Origin: Pseudomonadota bacterium
GTDB taxonomy: Bacteria > Pseudomonadota > Alphaproteobacteria > Caulobacterales > Caulobacteraceae
DNA length: 64,000 bases
NCBI GenBank assembly: GCA_023412655.1
Contig: JAEYNH010000207.1
Span: forward strand, 4,694 to 68,693
Direction: 5' to 3'
Shown here: positions 32,311-40,693 of the stretch, piece by piece
Layout: each line of letters begins with the position of its first letter
Numbering within the stretch: position 1 is the stretch's first letter
The notes under the pieces: model-generated
Told to the model about the DNA's origin: nothing
Databases searched by the model: none
Seen by the model: only the letters and a program-made list of their open reading frames with translations
Program-made: the position numbers and the translations under genes

Positions 32311-32379
32311 TCAGGTGAGGGCGCTGAACATCAGGGTGACGACGATCACGTCGAACGCCTTCAGCGCGAATTGAATCAT
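32311..32379 (-). CDS. Possible 22-residue hydrophobic small protein
   Basis: On the minus strand an ATG at 32379 opens 22 codons ending at TGA 32311, directly against the 16-bp tandem repeat, which would be the 3' untranslated region. The peptide starts M-I-Q-F-A-L-K and is otherwise mostly Val, Ile, Leu, Phe and Ala, compatible with a single short membrane helix. The reading is too short to be significant alone; there is no homology evidence. Listed because size, composition and position resemble annotated bacterial membrane microproteins. Confidence 0.3.
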   Translation of the reverse strand: MIQFALKAFDVIVVTLMFSALT

Positions 32380-32435
32380 GGCCCGGTCCGTGGTCGAAGG
32401 TTGTCCTCACGGCCAAGCAAGACCGGCGCCAATCC

Positions 32436-32750
32436 ATGGCCCTCTTCTTCGATGCGGACTGGTTCGACGCCCGGCTCTCGGAGCGGGGGCTTTCGCGCGA
32501 GGTGCTGGCGGCGGTGGCCGGCCTCGGCCCGGAGGACCTTGCCCTGGTGTTCAAGGACCAGCGGGAACTTTCGGCCGCCCAGGTGGCGGCCTTTGCCGAG
32601 CTGCTGGGCGTGGAGCCGGCTCAGGTGGCCGACCGCGCGGGGGTCTCGACGCCCGTTCCCGCCTCGGTCCCAGGCGAGGACGACCGGCTGGCGGCCTTGG
32701 AGAAGCGGGTGGCGGCGCTGGAGGCCGAGGTGGCCCGCCTGAAGCGCTAG
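32436..32750 (+). CDS. Small XRE-like helix-turn-helix protein with coiled-coil tail
   Basis: 104 residues. Residues 5-70 are helical and resemble a Cro/C1-type domain ('WFDARLSERGLSREVLAAVAG', 'LSAAQVAAFAELLGVEPAQV'); residues 82-104 form a leucine-heptad coiled coil ('RLAALEKRVAALEAEVARLKR'), suggesting a dimer. DNA binding is inferred from the fold only. The stop shares CTAG with the opposing small gene. Function unknown; it could be a nucleoid or regulator protein. Confidence 0.7.
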   Translation: MALFFDADWFDARLSERGLSREVLAAVAGLGPEDLALVFKDQRELSAAQVAAFAELLGVEPAQVADRAGVSTPVPASVPGEDDRLAALEKRVAALEAEVARLKR

Positions 32751-33079
32751 ACCTCGGTCCTGGCCTTGCGGCCGGCCCGGGCGCGCCGATCCTTGGAGCC
32801 CGACCACTCCACCTTGTTGTAGGCGCCCCGGGCGGCCTCGATGTGCAGCGGGCCGGCCCGCAGGCCGCGCTTCTGGCCTTCCTGGCCCATCAGCTGGGCG
32901 GCGAACGCCGCATCGGCGTCGGCGCCCACCGGCGAGGGCTGGCGCACCGGCGAGGCGGGGACCACCACCGGCAGGCGCGGGGGATGCGGCTCGCCGGCGT
33001 CGTCCCGCGCGCCGTTCTCGGCTCTGACGACCTTGCCCACCTGGGCCGCGCGGCGGATGCGATCAATTCGGGACATCAT
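32747..33079 (-). CDS. Conserved hypothetical protein next to phaR
   Basis: A 110-residue basic protein beginning 'MMSRIDRIRRAAQVGKVVRAENG', with a Pro-rich middle and a C-terminal block 'AAFAAQLMGQEGQKRGLRAGP' followed by 'ARGAYNKVEWSG'. I have an impression of similar proteins in other Caulobacterales but cannot name a domain. Two adjacent ATGs (33079, 33076) are possible starts. It lies 61 bp downstream of phaR on the same strand. No function is proposed. Confidence 0.68.
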   Translation of the reverse strand: MMSRIDRIRRAAQVGKVVRAENGARDDAGEPHPPRLPVVVPASPVRQPSPVGADADAAFAAQLMGQEGQKRGLRAGPLHIEAARGAYNKVEWSGSKDRRARAGRKARTEV

Positions 33080-33140
33080 GTGCCTGTGGCTGCAATGGGC
33101 GGGCCAACCTCGACCTCCAACTCACCCCAACTCGCCGACG

Positions 33141-33779
33141 TCAGCCTTTCGAGGCCAGCTTGTCGATCTGCGCCTGCATCTCGGCCATCTGCTTGCGCAG
33201 CAGCGTAAGCGCCTCGTCGCTCGCCGGTTCCGCCTTGGCGGCGGGGGGCGGCGGGGCCGGCGCCGGCTCCGCCTTGGCCGCGGGGGCGTAGGCGAAGGGC
33301 GAGAACATCTTCATCGCCCGGTCGAACAGCTGCAGGTTCTGGCGGATCTGGTCCTCATAGGCGCCCATGCCCGCACCCATGCCCGCACCGGGCGCGACGC
33401 CCGCCCCGCTCATGGCGCTGCGCAGCCGCTCCTGCTGCTGGGCGAAAGAGGCCAGCGACAGCTCCAGATAGCTGGGCAGGAAGGCCTGCATGGAGTTGCC
33501 GTAGAAGCTGATGAGCTGGCGGAGGAACTGGATCGGCAGCAGGGACTGGCCCTGGCTCTTCTCCTCCTCCTCGAAGATGATCTGGGTGAGGACCGTGCGG
33601 GTGATGTCCTCGTTGGTCTTGGCGTCATAGACCACGAAGTCCACGCCCCGCTTCACCATGTCGGCCAGGTGCTCGAGGGTGACGTAGCTTGACGATGCTG
33701 TGTTGTAGAGCCGCCGGTTGGCGTACTTCTTGATGACGACGCGCTCGCCCTCGCCGCCGGATTCCTGGGTGTCTGCCAT
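33141..33779 (-). CDS. phaR: Polyhydroxyalkanoate synthesis repressor
   Basis: A 212-residue PhaR. The N-terminal PHB/PHA accumulation regulator DNA-binding domain is unmistakable ('VVIKKYANRRLYNT', 'YVTLEHLADMVKRG'), followed by the PHB-accumulation domain ('LPIQFLRQLISFYGN', 'LPSYLELSLASFA'), a Gly/Met-rich linker, a Pro/Ala tail and a short C-terminal helix. In Paracoccus it represses phasin and its own gene and is released by binding PHB granules. It is divergent from phaA-phbB, with a candidate CTGC-N3-GCAG operator between. Confidence 0.95.
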   Translation of the reverse strand: MADTQESGGEGERVVIKKYANRRLYNTASSSYVTLEHLADMVKRGVDFVVYDAKTNEDITRTVLTQIIFEEEEKSQGQSLLPIQFLRQLISFYGNSMQAFLPSYLELSLASFAQQQERLRSAMSGAGVAPGAGMGAGMGAYEDQIRQNLQLFDRAMKMFSPFAYAPAAKAEPAPAPPPPAAKAEPASDEALTLLRKQMAEMQAQIDKLASKG

Positions 33780-33821
33780 CCCTGATCCTTATGCGTAGGC
33801 CGGCTTACGGCCGACCTCGTT

Positions 33822-33832
33822 CTGCGCCGCAG
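33822..33832. promoter_or_regulatory. Candidate PhaR operator CTGC-N3-GCAG
   Basis: Between divergent phaR and phaA lies CTGC-GCC-GCAG, an exact match to the TGC-rich palindrome reported for Paracoccus PhaR. It is 43 bp upstream of phaR. Longer arms CTTATGCG (33788-33795) and CGCATAAG (33848-33855) flank it symmetrically, so a larger regulatory palindrome may exist. Matching is by eye. Confidence 0.55.
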
Positions 33833-33958
33833 TATCGCGGATGCGAGCGCATAAGCAAATGTCCTCGAAGGATTCGGGCCACAGGTCTTGCCCCCGGCCT
33901 TTGGCTTGCCGATAGAAGAAGCCGGGCCGCGTAGCATCAGTCTTCAGGAGCCGCCGTC

Positions 33959-35134
33959 ATGAGCGACATCGTCATCGTTTCCGCCGCCCGCACTCCGGTG
34001 GGCTCGTTCAACGGGGCCCTGTCCAGCCTTCCCGCCCACGAGCTGGGCAAGGTGGCGATCCAGGCGGCCATCGAGCGGGCCGGCATTCAGGCCGCGGACG
34101 TGGACGAGGTGATCATGGGCCAGGTGCTCCAGGCCGGCGCCGGCCAGGGCCCGGCCCGTCAGGCCGCGGTCGGCGCGGGCGTGCCGGTGGAAAGCCCCGC
34201 CTGGAGCCTCAACCAGCTGTGCGGCTCGGGCCTGCGCGCCGTGGCCCTGGCGGCCCAGCAGATAGCCGAAGGCGCGTCCAAGGTGGTGGTCGCCGGCGGT
34301 CAGGAGAGCATGAGCCAGTCGCCGCACGCCGCGAACCTGCGCAACGGTCAGAAGATGGGCGAGCTCGGCCTGGTGGACACCATGCTGAAGGATGGCCTGT
34401 GGGACGCCTTCCACGGCTACCACATGGGCCAGACCGCCGAGAACATCGCCTCGCGCTGGCAGATCACCCGCGAGGACCAGGATCGCTTCGCGGTGACCTC
34501 CCAGAACCGCGCCGAGGCGGCGCAGAAGGCCGGCAAGTTCGCCGACGAGATCGTCCCGGTGACCATCAAGGGCCGCAAGGGCGACACCGTCGTGAGCGAC
34601 GACGAATACATCCGCCACGGCGTCACCCTGGAGAGCATCGCCGGCCTGAGGCCCGCCTTCACCAAGGACGGCTCGGTGACGGCGGCCAACGCCTCCGGCA
34701 TCAATGACGGCGCCGCCGCCCTGGTGCTGATGAGCGCCGATGAGGCGAAGGCCCGCGGCCTGACGCCGCTCGCCCGCATCGCCTCCTGGGCCCACGCTGG
34801 GGTGGATCCCGAGATCATGGGCACGGGCCCGATCCCTGCCAGCCGCAAGGCCCTGGAAAAGGCCGGCTGGACGGTGGCGGACCTGGACCTGGTGGAATCC
34901 AACGAGGCCTTCGCCGCCCAGTCGATCTGCGTGGTCCGCGAACTGGGCCTCGACCCGGAGAAGGTGAACGTCAACGGCGGCGCCATCGCCATCGGCCACC
35001 CCATCGGCGCCTCCGGCGCCCGGGTGCTCACCACCCTGCTGCACGAGATGAAGCGCTCGGACGCCACCAAGGGCTTGGCCACGCTGTGCGTCGGCGGCGG
35101 CATGGGGGTGGCGCTCTGCGTCGAGAAGATGTGA
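33959..35134 (+). CDS. phaA: Acetyl-CoA acetyltransferase (beta-ketothiolase)
   Basis: A 391-residue thiolase condensing two acetyl-CoA to acetoacetyl-CoA. The nucleophile is C88 in '[10 protein letters not shown]', with H347 in '[12 protein letters not shown]' and acid/base C377 in 'CVGGGMG', all in normal places. Together with the reductase 51 bp downstream it supplies (R)-3-hydroxybutyryl-CoA for polyhydroxybutyrate; the synthase phaC is not in the window. The same chemistry serves ketone-body breakdown, but the phaR neighbour favours storage polymer. Confidence 0.95.
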   Translation: MSDIVIVSAARTPVGSFNGALSSLPAHELGKVAIQAAIERAGIQAADVDEVIMGQVLQAGAGQGPARQAAVGAGVPVESPAWSLNQLCGSGLRAVALAAQQIAEGASKVVVAGGQESMSQSPHAANLRNGQKMGELGLVDTMLKDGLWDAFHGYHMGQTAENIASRWQITREDQDRFAVTSQNRAEAAQKAGKFADEIVPVTIKGRKGDTVVSDDEYIRHGVTLESIAGLRPAFTKDGSVTAANASGINDGAAALVLMSADEAKARGLTPLARIASWAHAGVDPEIMGTGPIPASRKALEKAGWTVADLDLVESNEAFAAQSICVVRELGLDPEKVNVNGGAIAIGHPIGASGARVLTTLLHEMKRSDATKGLATLCVGGGMGVALCVEKM

Positions 35135-35185
35135 GCTGACGGGGCCTGCGCCTGACGCCGGCGATCGCCGAATAGGGAGGTGAGG

Positions 35186-35911
35186 ATGGCCAGGGTTGCA
35201 TTGGTGACAGGCGGCACGCGGGGCATCGGCCGCGCGATCGTCGAAAGGCTCTGCGCCGACGGCTTCAAGGTGGCGGCGGGCTATTCCGGCAATGACGAGG
35301 CGGCCTTCGCCTGCGCCAAGGCCCTCGGCGTCATGGTGGTGAAGGGCAACGTCGGGGTGTTCGAGGACTGCCAGCGGGCGGTGCGCGAGGTGGAGGCCGA
35401 GCTGGGGCCGGTGGACGTGCTGGTGAACAACGCCGGCATCACCCGGGACGGCTTCTTCCACAAGATGAGCCCCGAACAGTGGAGCGAGGTCATCCGGGTG
35501 AACATGGATTCGCTCTTCAACATGACCCGCCAGGTGATCGAGGGCATGCGCGAGCGTGAATGGGGCCGGGTCATCAACATCAGCTCGATCAACGGCCAGA
35601 AGGGCCAGCTGGGCCAGACCAACTATTCGGCCGCCAAGGCCGGGGTGATCGGCTTCACCAAGGCTCTGGCGCTGGAGAACGCCCGCAAGGGTGTGACCGT
35701 GAACTGCGTGGCCCCGGGCTATGTGGACACCGAAATGGTGCAGGCGGTGCCGCCCAAGGTGCTGGAGGCCATCATCGGCCAGATCCCGGCGGGGCGCCTT
35801 GGCCGCGGGGAGGAGATCGCCGATGCGGTCTCGTTCCTGGCCGGAGACCGGGCGGGCTATGTGAACGGAACGACGCTTTCGCTGAATGGCGGTCAATATC
35901 TGGTGGGATGA
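35186..35911 (+). CDS. phbB: Acetoacetyl-CoA reductase
   Basis: 241 residues from ATG 35186, chosen because a GGGAGGTGA ribosome site lies 3-11 bp upstream; a GTG at 35180 would sit inside it. Short-chain dehydrogenase: cofactor loop '[10 protein letters not shown]' (8-17), '[11 protein letters not shown]', catalytic Ser in '[22 protein letters not shown]' with Tyr/Lys. '[15 protein letters not shown]' and 'FHKM' mark the PhbB group. It reduces acetoacetyl-CoA to (R)-3-hydroxybutyryl-CoA with NADPH. Second gene of the phaA-phbB operon. Confidence 0.93.
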   Translation: MARVALVTGGTRGIGRAIVERLCADGFKVAAGYSGNDEAAFACAKALGVMVVKGNVGVFEDCQRAVREVEAELGPVDVLVNNAGITRDGFFHKMSPEQWSEVIRVNMDSLFNMTRQVIEGMREREWGRVINISSINGQKGQLGQTNYSAAKAGVIGFTKALALENARKGVTVNCVAPGYVDTEMVQAVPPKVLEAIIGQIPAGRLGRGEEIADAVSFLAGDRAGYVNGTTLSLNGGQYLVG

Positions 35912-35966
35912 CGGCCTCCGAGACGTCCAAAAAGCGCCCCGATCCCCGGGCATCTGCTCGGTAATC

Positions 35967-36731
35967 ATGACGGGCGAGCCGACGGCGTCCAGGAAAGTGG
36001 TCTTGGTGGCGCTGTTCGCAGCGCTGGCGACCGGATTCGCCGTTCCGGCGGCGGCGCAGGAGGGCCTGCGCGAGGGACTGTTCGGCAAGCACGCGGGCCC
36101 CGGCCGCAATATTCAGCCGCCGCCCGTCGCGCGCTACGTCTCCGAGGACGGCCGGGTCTTCGTCCTGGACCGCACGCAGGGGCGGCCGCTGCTGAAGTTC
36201 GAGGACAGCCCCGAGGTCTGGGCTCTGCAATCCATGCCGGCCCCCCGGGGCGACGTGATCTACAAGAACGACCTGGGCGAGCCGGTGCTGCGGGCCACTC
36301 GGCTGGGCGGGGTGACGGTCTTCACCGACACCCGGCCCGGCGGGGCAGCCGCCGCCCTCAGCGGCGACGGGCCGCCCCTGCGGCTCGCGCCCCTCGGTCC
36401 CCAGGCCCTGCTGGAACGCCTGGCCCAGGCCAGCCTGCGGGCCAGCCGCGCCGCCCGCCGCACTATCCTCTTCGAGGCCGAGGCCACGCCTGCTTCATCC
36501 GCCCTCATCGCGGACGCCGCCACCGTCACCAGCGTCGCCGTGGTGCGAATGGCTCGCCGCAAGGACGCCCGCGCGCTGATGGGCCAGTTCAACAAGGTGG
36601 TGCTGGTGGAGGGCAAGAAGGCCCAGGCGGTGATCCAGGACGATGTCCTGCGCATCACCGTCGCCCCCGCTCACGGCCTGGCGGGCCGTCCGTCCTCAGA
36701 ACGGATCATCCGGGTGGCCGCCGGCCACTAG
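35967..36731 (+). CDS. Exported hypothetical protein (DUF4908-like)
   Basis: 254 residues from ATG 35967. Residues 1-33 are a Sec signal peptide ending 'VPAAAQ'. The mature part contains 'RYVSEDGRVFVLDRTQGRPLLKFEDSPEVW' cut by me into short blocks: 'YVSEDGRVFVLD', 'RPLLKFED', 'GDVIYKNDLGEPVLRATRLGG'. I believe this is the DUF4908 type known from Caulobacterales, but this is from memory and not a computed match. Likely periplasmic; function unknown. It follows phbB at 55 bp. Confidence 0.7.
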   Translation: MTGEPTASRKVVLVALFAALATGFAVPAAAQEGLREGLFGKHAGPGRNIQPPPVARYVSEDGRVFVLDRTQGRPLLKFEDSPEVWALQSMPAPRGDVIYKNDLGEPVLRATRLGGVTVFTDTRPGGAAAALSGDGPPLRLAPLGPQALLERLAQASLRASRAARRTILFEAEATPASSALIADAATVTSVAVVRMARRKDARALMGQFNKVVLVEGKKAQAVIQDDVLRITVAPAHGLAGRPSSERIIRVAAGH

Positions 36732-36748
36732 GCCCGCCGCGGGCCCGT

Positions 36749-37510
36749 TCAGCCGCGGAACACGTCCTTGGCCGCCCGCACGGCGGCGAAGGCCTTGAAG
36801 TCCGGCTCCCCCACGGCGCCCAGCCGTCCGGCCAGGGCCGGCGCCCGCAGGAACGGATTGGTGGCCTTTTCCAGGCCGATCGTCGTCGGCACCGTCGGCT
36901 CGCCCCGGGCGCGGGCGGCGAAGATCGCCTCGGCCCGGGCCTTCAGGTCCGGCCCGTCATCCACCGACAGGGCGAAGCGGGCGTTCGACGCGGTGTATTC
37001 GTGGGCGCAATAGACCCGGGTGTCGTCGGGCAGTTCGGCCAGGCGCTGCAGGCTGGCCCACATCTGCTCGGGGCTGCCCTCGAACAGCCGCCCGCATCCC
37101 AGGGCGAACAGGGTGTCGCCCACAAAGGCGATGCCGTCGTTGGCGTCGTAATAGGCCACATGGCCCAGGGTGTGGCCGCCGCTTTCGATCACCTGGAACC
37201 GGGTCTCGCCCAGCATCACCTCGTCGCCGCCCTGCACCTCGCGGTCCAGAGGGGCGATCCGCGTCACCTCCTTGGGGCCGACGATCTTCGCCCCGGTGGC
37301 GGCCTGGATCTCGGCGTTGCCGCCGGCGTGGTCGGGGTGCCAGTGGGTGTTGAGGATCAGGGCCAGCGGCCAGTCCAGCCGGGCCAGTTCGCGCAGGATG
37401 GCGCCCGACTCCGGCGTGTCCACGCAGGCGGCCAGGCCCGAGGCCTCGTCGCGCACCAGGAAGCCGTAGTTGTCCTCGAGACACGGGAACTGGTGAACCG
37501 TCAGCGGCAT
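36749..37510 (-). CDS. gloB: Hydroxyacylglutathione hydrolase (glyoxalase II)
   Basis: 253 residues from ATG 37510. The metallo-beta-lactamase motif T55-H56-W-H58-P-D60-H61 binds two metals, with further ligands in 'SGGHTLGHV' and 'CAHEYT'. It opens S-D-lactoylglutathione to lactate and glutathione, completing methylglyoxal detoxification. I use the 'MPLTVHQF' start, since the upstream extension overlaps the divergent promoter. The C-terminal HAGH domain ends in 'FKAFAAVR'. Divergent from a methyltransferase gene. Confidence 0.93.
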   Translation of the reverse strand: MPLTVHQFPCLEDNYGFLVRDEASGLAACVDTPESGAILRELARLDWPLALILNTHWHPDHAGGNAEIQAATGAKIVGPKEVTRIAPLDREVQGGDEVMLGETRFQVIESGGHTLGHVAYYDANDGIAFVGDTLFALGCGRLFEGSPEQMWASLQRLAELPDDTRVYCAHEYTASNARFALSVDDGPDLKARAEAIFAARARGEPTVPTTIGLEKATNPFLRAPALAGRLGAVGEPDFKAFAAVRAAKDVFRG

Positions 37511-37574
37511 CTTCCGAACTCCTGCAAGAGGTTTAGGCTGGCCGTAAGCCTGCGTCGAGCATACCTCGGGAACC

Positions 37575-38378
37575 ATGCGAAGGGACGTCCTGGAACTGCG
37601 CCGGTTCTATGCCTCGGACCTGGGCCGCGCCGCCCGGGCGATGGTGGAGCGCAAGCTGGTGGAGGCCTGGGGCGACGCCCACGGGCTGGACGTGCTGACC
37701 CTGGGCTACGGCACGCCCTTCGTCGGGGCGTTCCGGCCGGCGGCGCGCCGGGTGGTGGCCGCCATGCCCGCCCAGCAGGGGGTGGAGATCTGGCCGCCCG
37801 ACGGGCGCAACCTGGCGGTCCTGACCCCCGAGGACGCCCTGCCGTTCCGCAACGCCCTGTTCGACCGCATCCTGGTGGTTCACGCCATCGAGGAGAGCGC
37901 CGATCCGGTCGGCTTGCTCAAGGAGGTGTGGCAGGTGATGGCGCCCTCGGGCCGGGTGATCGTCACCGTCGCCTCCCGCAACGGCCTGTGGGCCAACACC
38001 GAGAAGACCCCCTTCGGCCACGGCCGGCCCTACAGCCGCAGCCAACTGGCCGAACTGCTGCGCGAGGCGGGGCTGGAGCCCTCGGGCTGGACCCGGGCGC
38101 TCTACGTGCCGCCGGTGAACTGGATGGCCCGCTGGGCCGAGGGCTTCGAGCAGGCCGGCTCGCGCCTGTGGCCCGGGTTCGCGGGCCTGGTGCTCATGGA
38201 AGCGGTGAAGCAGACCTACGCCGTCAAGCCCAAGGGCGTGCGGGTGAAGGCGAAGGTGGCGCGGCCGGTGCTCGCCCCCACGCCGGCGGGTGCGCCTGTG
38301 TCGCGGCTGCCTCTTCCGCAGGCGCCTGAGCCGCCCGGGGTTCACAGGCCCTTGGCGAAGCCCCGGCGAAAGTCTTAG
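37575..38378 (+). CDS. Class I SAM-dependent methyltransferase
   Basis: A 267-residue protein with the type-11 methyltransferase core: 'VLTLGYGTPF' where motif I is usual, 'ALPFRNALFDRILVVHAIEESADP', and 'VWQVMAPSGRVIVTVASRNGLW'. Motif I lacks the normal G-x-G-x-G, so SAM binding may be weak. The C-terminal 50 residues are Lys/Pro-rich. It is divergent from gloB by 65 bp, a pairing I associate with alphaproteobacteria. Methyl acceptor unknown. Confidence 0.82.
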   Translation: MRRDVLELRRFYASDLGRAARAMVERKLVEAWGDAHGLDVLTLGYGTPFVGAFRPAARRVVAAMPAQQGVEIWPPDGRNLAVLTPEDALPFRNALFDRILVVHAIEESADPVGLLKEVWQVMAPSGRVIVTVASRNGLWANTEKTPFGHGRPYSRSQLAELLREAGLEPSGWTRALYVPPVNWMARWAEGFEQAGSRLWPGFAGLVLMEAVKQTYAVKPKGVRVKAKVARPVLAPTPAGAPVSRLPLPQAPEPPGVHRPLAKPRRKS

Positions 38379-38408
38379 CTTTGTTCAGGAAACCGGAGTT
38401 TTCGGCGC

Positions 38409-38753
38409 ATGAAGCTGATCATCGCGGTCATCAAGCCCAGCCGCCTCGACGCCGTGCTCGACGCGGTGACCGAGGCCGGCGCCTCGGGCCTCACCGTCAC
38501 TGAGGTGCGCGGCTATGGCCGCCAGCGCGGCAAGACCGAGGTCTATAGGGGCGCCGAGTACGAGGTGAAGCTGCTGCCCAAGGTCAAGCTGGAGATCGCC
38601 GCGCCCGCCGATATCGTCGATGCGGTGATCGAGGCCGTCCAGCGCGCCGCCAACACCGGCAAGATCGGCGACGGCAAGGTGTTCGTCCTCGACCTGGAAC
38701 AGGCCCTGCGCATCCGCACCGGCGAGGCCGGCGCCGCCGCCATCACCGGCTAG
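38409..38753 (+). CDS. PII nitrogen regulatory protein
   Basis: A 114-residue PII protein (GlnB/GlnK family). Y51 in 'RGAEYEVKLLPKVKLEI' is the uridylylation site on the T-loop; 'TGKIGDGKVFV' holds the ATP/2-oxoglutarate loop. PII senses energy and nitrogen state and controls AmtB and glutamine synthetase adenylylation. No amtB or glnA is beside it, so GlnB and GlnK cannot be told apart from context. It converges with the quinone oxidoreductase gene with 16 bp between stops. Confidence 0.93.
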   Translation: MKLIIAVIKPSRLDAVLDAVTEAGASGLTVTEVRGYGRQRGKTEVYRGAEYEVKLLPKVKLEIAAPADIVDAVIEAVQRAANTGKIGDGKVFVLDLEQALRIRTGEAGAAAITG

Positions 38754-38769
38754 GCGCGCTCCCGGCCCG

Positions 38770-39753
38770 TCAGGGGACGGTCAGAACCACCTTGCCCACG
38801 TGCCCGCCGGCTTCCAGGTAGGCGTGGGCGGCGGCCGCCTCGGCCAGGGGGAAGGTGCGGTCCACCTGCGGGGCGACCTTGCCGGCGGCGATCCACGGCC
38901 AGACCACGCGCTCGACCTCCGCCGCCAGCCGGGCCTTCTCGTCGGCGTCCCGCGGCCGCAGGGTGGAGCCGGTGATCACCGCCCGCTTCTGCATGATCCG
39001 GAAGATCGGCACGGTGATCTCCCCGCCCGCCTGGGCCGCGATGTAGACGATCCGGCCGCCGGTGTTCAGCGCCTCCAGGTTCCTGGCGAAATAATCGCCG
39101 CCCACCATGTCCAGCACCACGTCCGCCCCGCCCGCCGCCCGGGCGATCTCGGCGAAGTCCTGGGCGGCGGCGTCCACCGCCACGTCCGCCCCCAACGCCA
39201 GGGCTGCGCCCGCCTTGTCCGCCCCCCGGGCGGTGGCGATCACCTTGGCGCCCGCCGCCTTGGCCATCTGGATGGCCGTGGTCCCGATCCCCGAGGTGGC
39301 CCCGTGCAGCAGCAGCGTCTCGCCGGCCTTCAGGGCGCCGTGCTCGAAGACGTTGGCATAGACGGTGAACACCGTCTCCGGCAGGCCGGCCGCGGCCTCG
39401 AAGGACAGGCCCTCGGGCATCGGCAGGGCGTGGCGTGCGTCGCACACGGCGTATTCCGCATAGCCGCCCCCGCCCAGCAGGGCGCAGACCCGGTCGCCAG
39501 CCTTCCAGCGCCCCGCGCCCTTCACCACCTCGCCGGCCACTTCCAGGCCCAGGGTGTCGGGCGCGCCGGGCGGCGGCGGATAGAAGCCGTTGCGCTGGAC
39601 GATGTCGGGCCGGTTGACCCCGGCGGCGCGCACGCGGATCAGCACCTCTCCGGCCTTGGGCGGCGGGACCTGCGCCTTCACGGCCTTCAGCGCCGAAGCC
39701 GGCCCCTTGCCGCCCTCCACGGCGATGGCGGTCATTTCGGCGACGTCGTCCAT
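38770..39753 (-). CDS. NAD(P)H-quinone oxidoreductase, medium-chain dehydrogenase family
   Basis: 327 residues. A GroES-like domain ('AAGVNRPDIVQRNGFYPPPPGAPDTLGLEVAG') precedes the Rossmann domain with 'GATSGIGTTAIQMAKAAGAKVI' and 'DVVLDMVGGDYF'. It belongs to the zeta-crystallin/PIG3-like quinone reductases, which lack catalytic zinc; the Cys/His zinc set is absent. Likely reduces quinones or enones with NADPH. Divergent from DUF1192-rcdA; the same neighbourhood occurs in many alphaproteobacteria. Confidence 0.88.
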   Translation of the reverse strand: MDDVAEMTAIAVEGGKGPASALKAVKAQVPPPKAGEVLIRVRAAGVNRPDIVQRNGFYPPPPGAPDTLGLEVAGEVVKGAGRWKAGDRVCALLGGGGYAEYAVCDARHALPMPEGLSFEAAAGLPETVFTVYANVFEHGALKAGETLLLHGATSGIGTTAIQMAKAAGAKVIATARGADKAGAALALGADVAVDAAAQDFAEIARAAGGADVVLDMVGGDYFARNLEALNTGGRIVYIAAQAGGEITVPIFRIMQKRAVITGSTLRPRDADEKARLAAEVERVVWPWIAAGKVAPQVDRTFPLAEAAAAHAYLEAGGHVGKVVLTVP

Positions 39754-39833
39754 GCTGTGCTCCAAACTTGCGTGCAGGCCCTTTGCGCGGTCTGATAGCG
39801 CCCACGGCTGGGGATCGGAAGGAGCGACAGGCC

Positions 39834-40037
39834 ATGGAAGAGCCTGCAGACGTTCGGGTCGCCCGCGGGCAGCGCCTGGCGGAGGCGGTCCGCGAGGACC
39901 TGGAACTTTACGGCGCCGCCGAGCTGGAGGAGCGGATCGAGATCCTGCGCTCCGAGATCGCCCGGGTGCAGGCCCAGCTCGACCGCAAGCGTGCAGGCCG
40001 GGCGGCGGCCGACGCCCTGTTCTCCCCAAGAAGCTGA
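39834..40037 (+). CDS. DUF1192 small coiled-coil protein
   Basis: 67 residues from ATG 39834, after a GGAAGGAG ribosome site. The pattern 'LELYGAAELEERIEILRSEIARVQAQLDRK' with 'ALF' at the end is typical of DUF1192, a short helical family found next to DUF1465 genes in alphaproteobacteria. Function is not established. It lies 113 bp upstream of rcdA. Confidence 0.88.
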   Translation: MEEPADVRVARGQRLAEAVREDLELYGAAELEERIEILRSEIARVQAQLDRKRAGRAAADALFSPRS

Positions 40038-40150
40038 CCTGCGCCCACAAGCCGCTGTCCGGCGCCCTGGCATGGTGGTTGCACGAAGCGGGACGAACGG
40101 ATCAATAGCGTGTCAGATGCGGAAGCTGGCGCGGAAGAGCTGAACAGACG

Positions 40151-40690
40151 ATGCACGAACCCACCGCCCTGGACGGTCAGGCCGCCCCGCTGCAAGACGC
40201 CACCCCCTGGCGCGCCGCCGTCATCCAGGACTTCGCCCGCTCCGAACTGTTCGAACGCACCTTCCGTGAAGGCATGGAGCTGGTGGAGGAGACCGCCGCC
40301 TATCTGGACGGGGCCGGCCGCCAGGAATCCAAGCTGCTGTCGCGCAACGCCGCCCTGGCCTATGCCTCCGAGAGCATGCGCCTCACCACGCGGCTGATGC
40401 AGGTGGCCTCCTGGCTGCTGGTGCAGCGGGCCGTGCGCGAGGGCGACATGGCCCCGGTGGCCGCCTGCGAGGATCGCTACCGCCTGGCCGAGGAACAGGG
40501 CAGGGAGGCCGGCGACGGCGCCGAGGACCTTCCGGCCCCCCTGCTGATGCTGCTGGACCGCGCCGAGCGGCTCTACGAGCGGGTCCGCCACCTGGACCGG
40601 CGGATGTATGTGGAAGGCGCCGACGCCCACGCCCCGGCCAATGCCGTGCTCGGCCACCTGGACCGGTTGAAGAGCGCCTTCGGGGCCTGA
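40151..40690 (+). CDS. rcdA: RcdA-type adaptor for ClpXP proteolysis of CtrA (DUF1465)
   Basis: A 179-residue DUF1465 protein. The core is strongly like Caulobacter RcdA: 'VIQDFARSELFERTFREGMELVEETAAYLDG', 'SKLLSRNAALAYASESMRLTTRLMQVASWLLVQRAV', then a closing helix, in short blocks. RcdA is a three-helix-bundle dimer that, with CpdR and PopA, delivers CtrA and other substrates to ClpXP at the stalked pole at the G1-S transition. The last 20-30 residues, flexible in Caulobacter, are also low-complexity here. I saw no CtrA box (TTAA-N7-TTAA) in the 113-bp upstream gap. Confidence 0.82.
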   Translation: MHEPTALDGQAAPLQDATPWRAAVIQDFARSELFERTFREGMELVEETAAYLDGAGRQESKLLSRNAALAYASESMRLTTRLMQVASWLLVQRAVREGDMAPVAACEDRYRLAEEQGREAGDGAEDLPAPLLMLLDRAERLYERVRHLDRRMYVEGADAHAPANAVLGHLDRLKSAFGA

Positions 40691-40693
40691 TCC

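Noticed and set aside
40038..40150. CtrA box before rcdA
   Set aside because: No TTAA-N7-TTAA or close variant was found in the gap.
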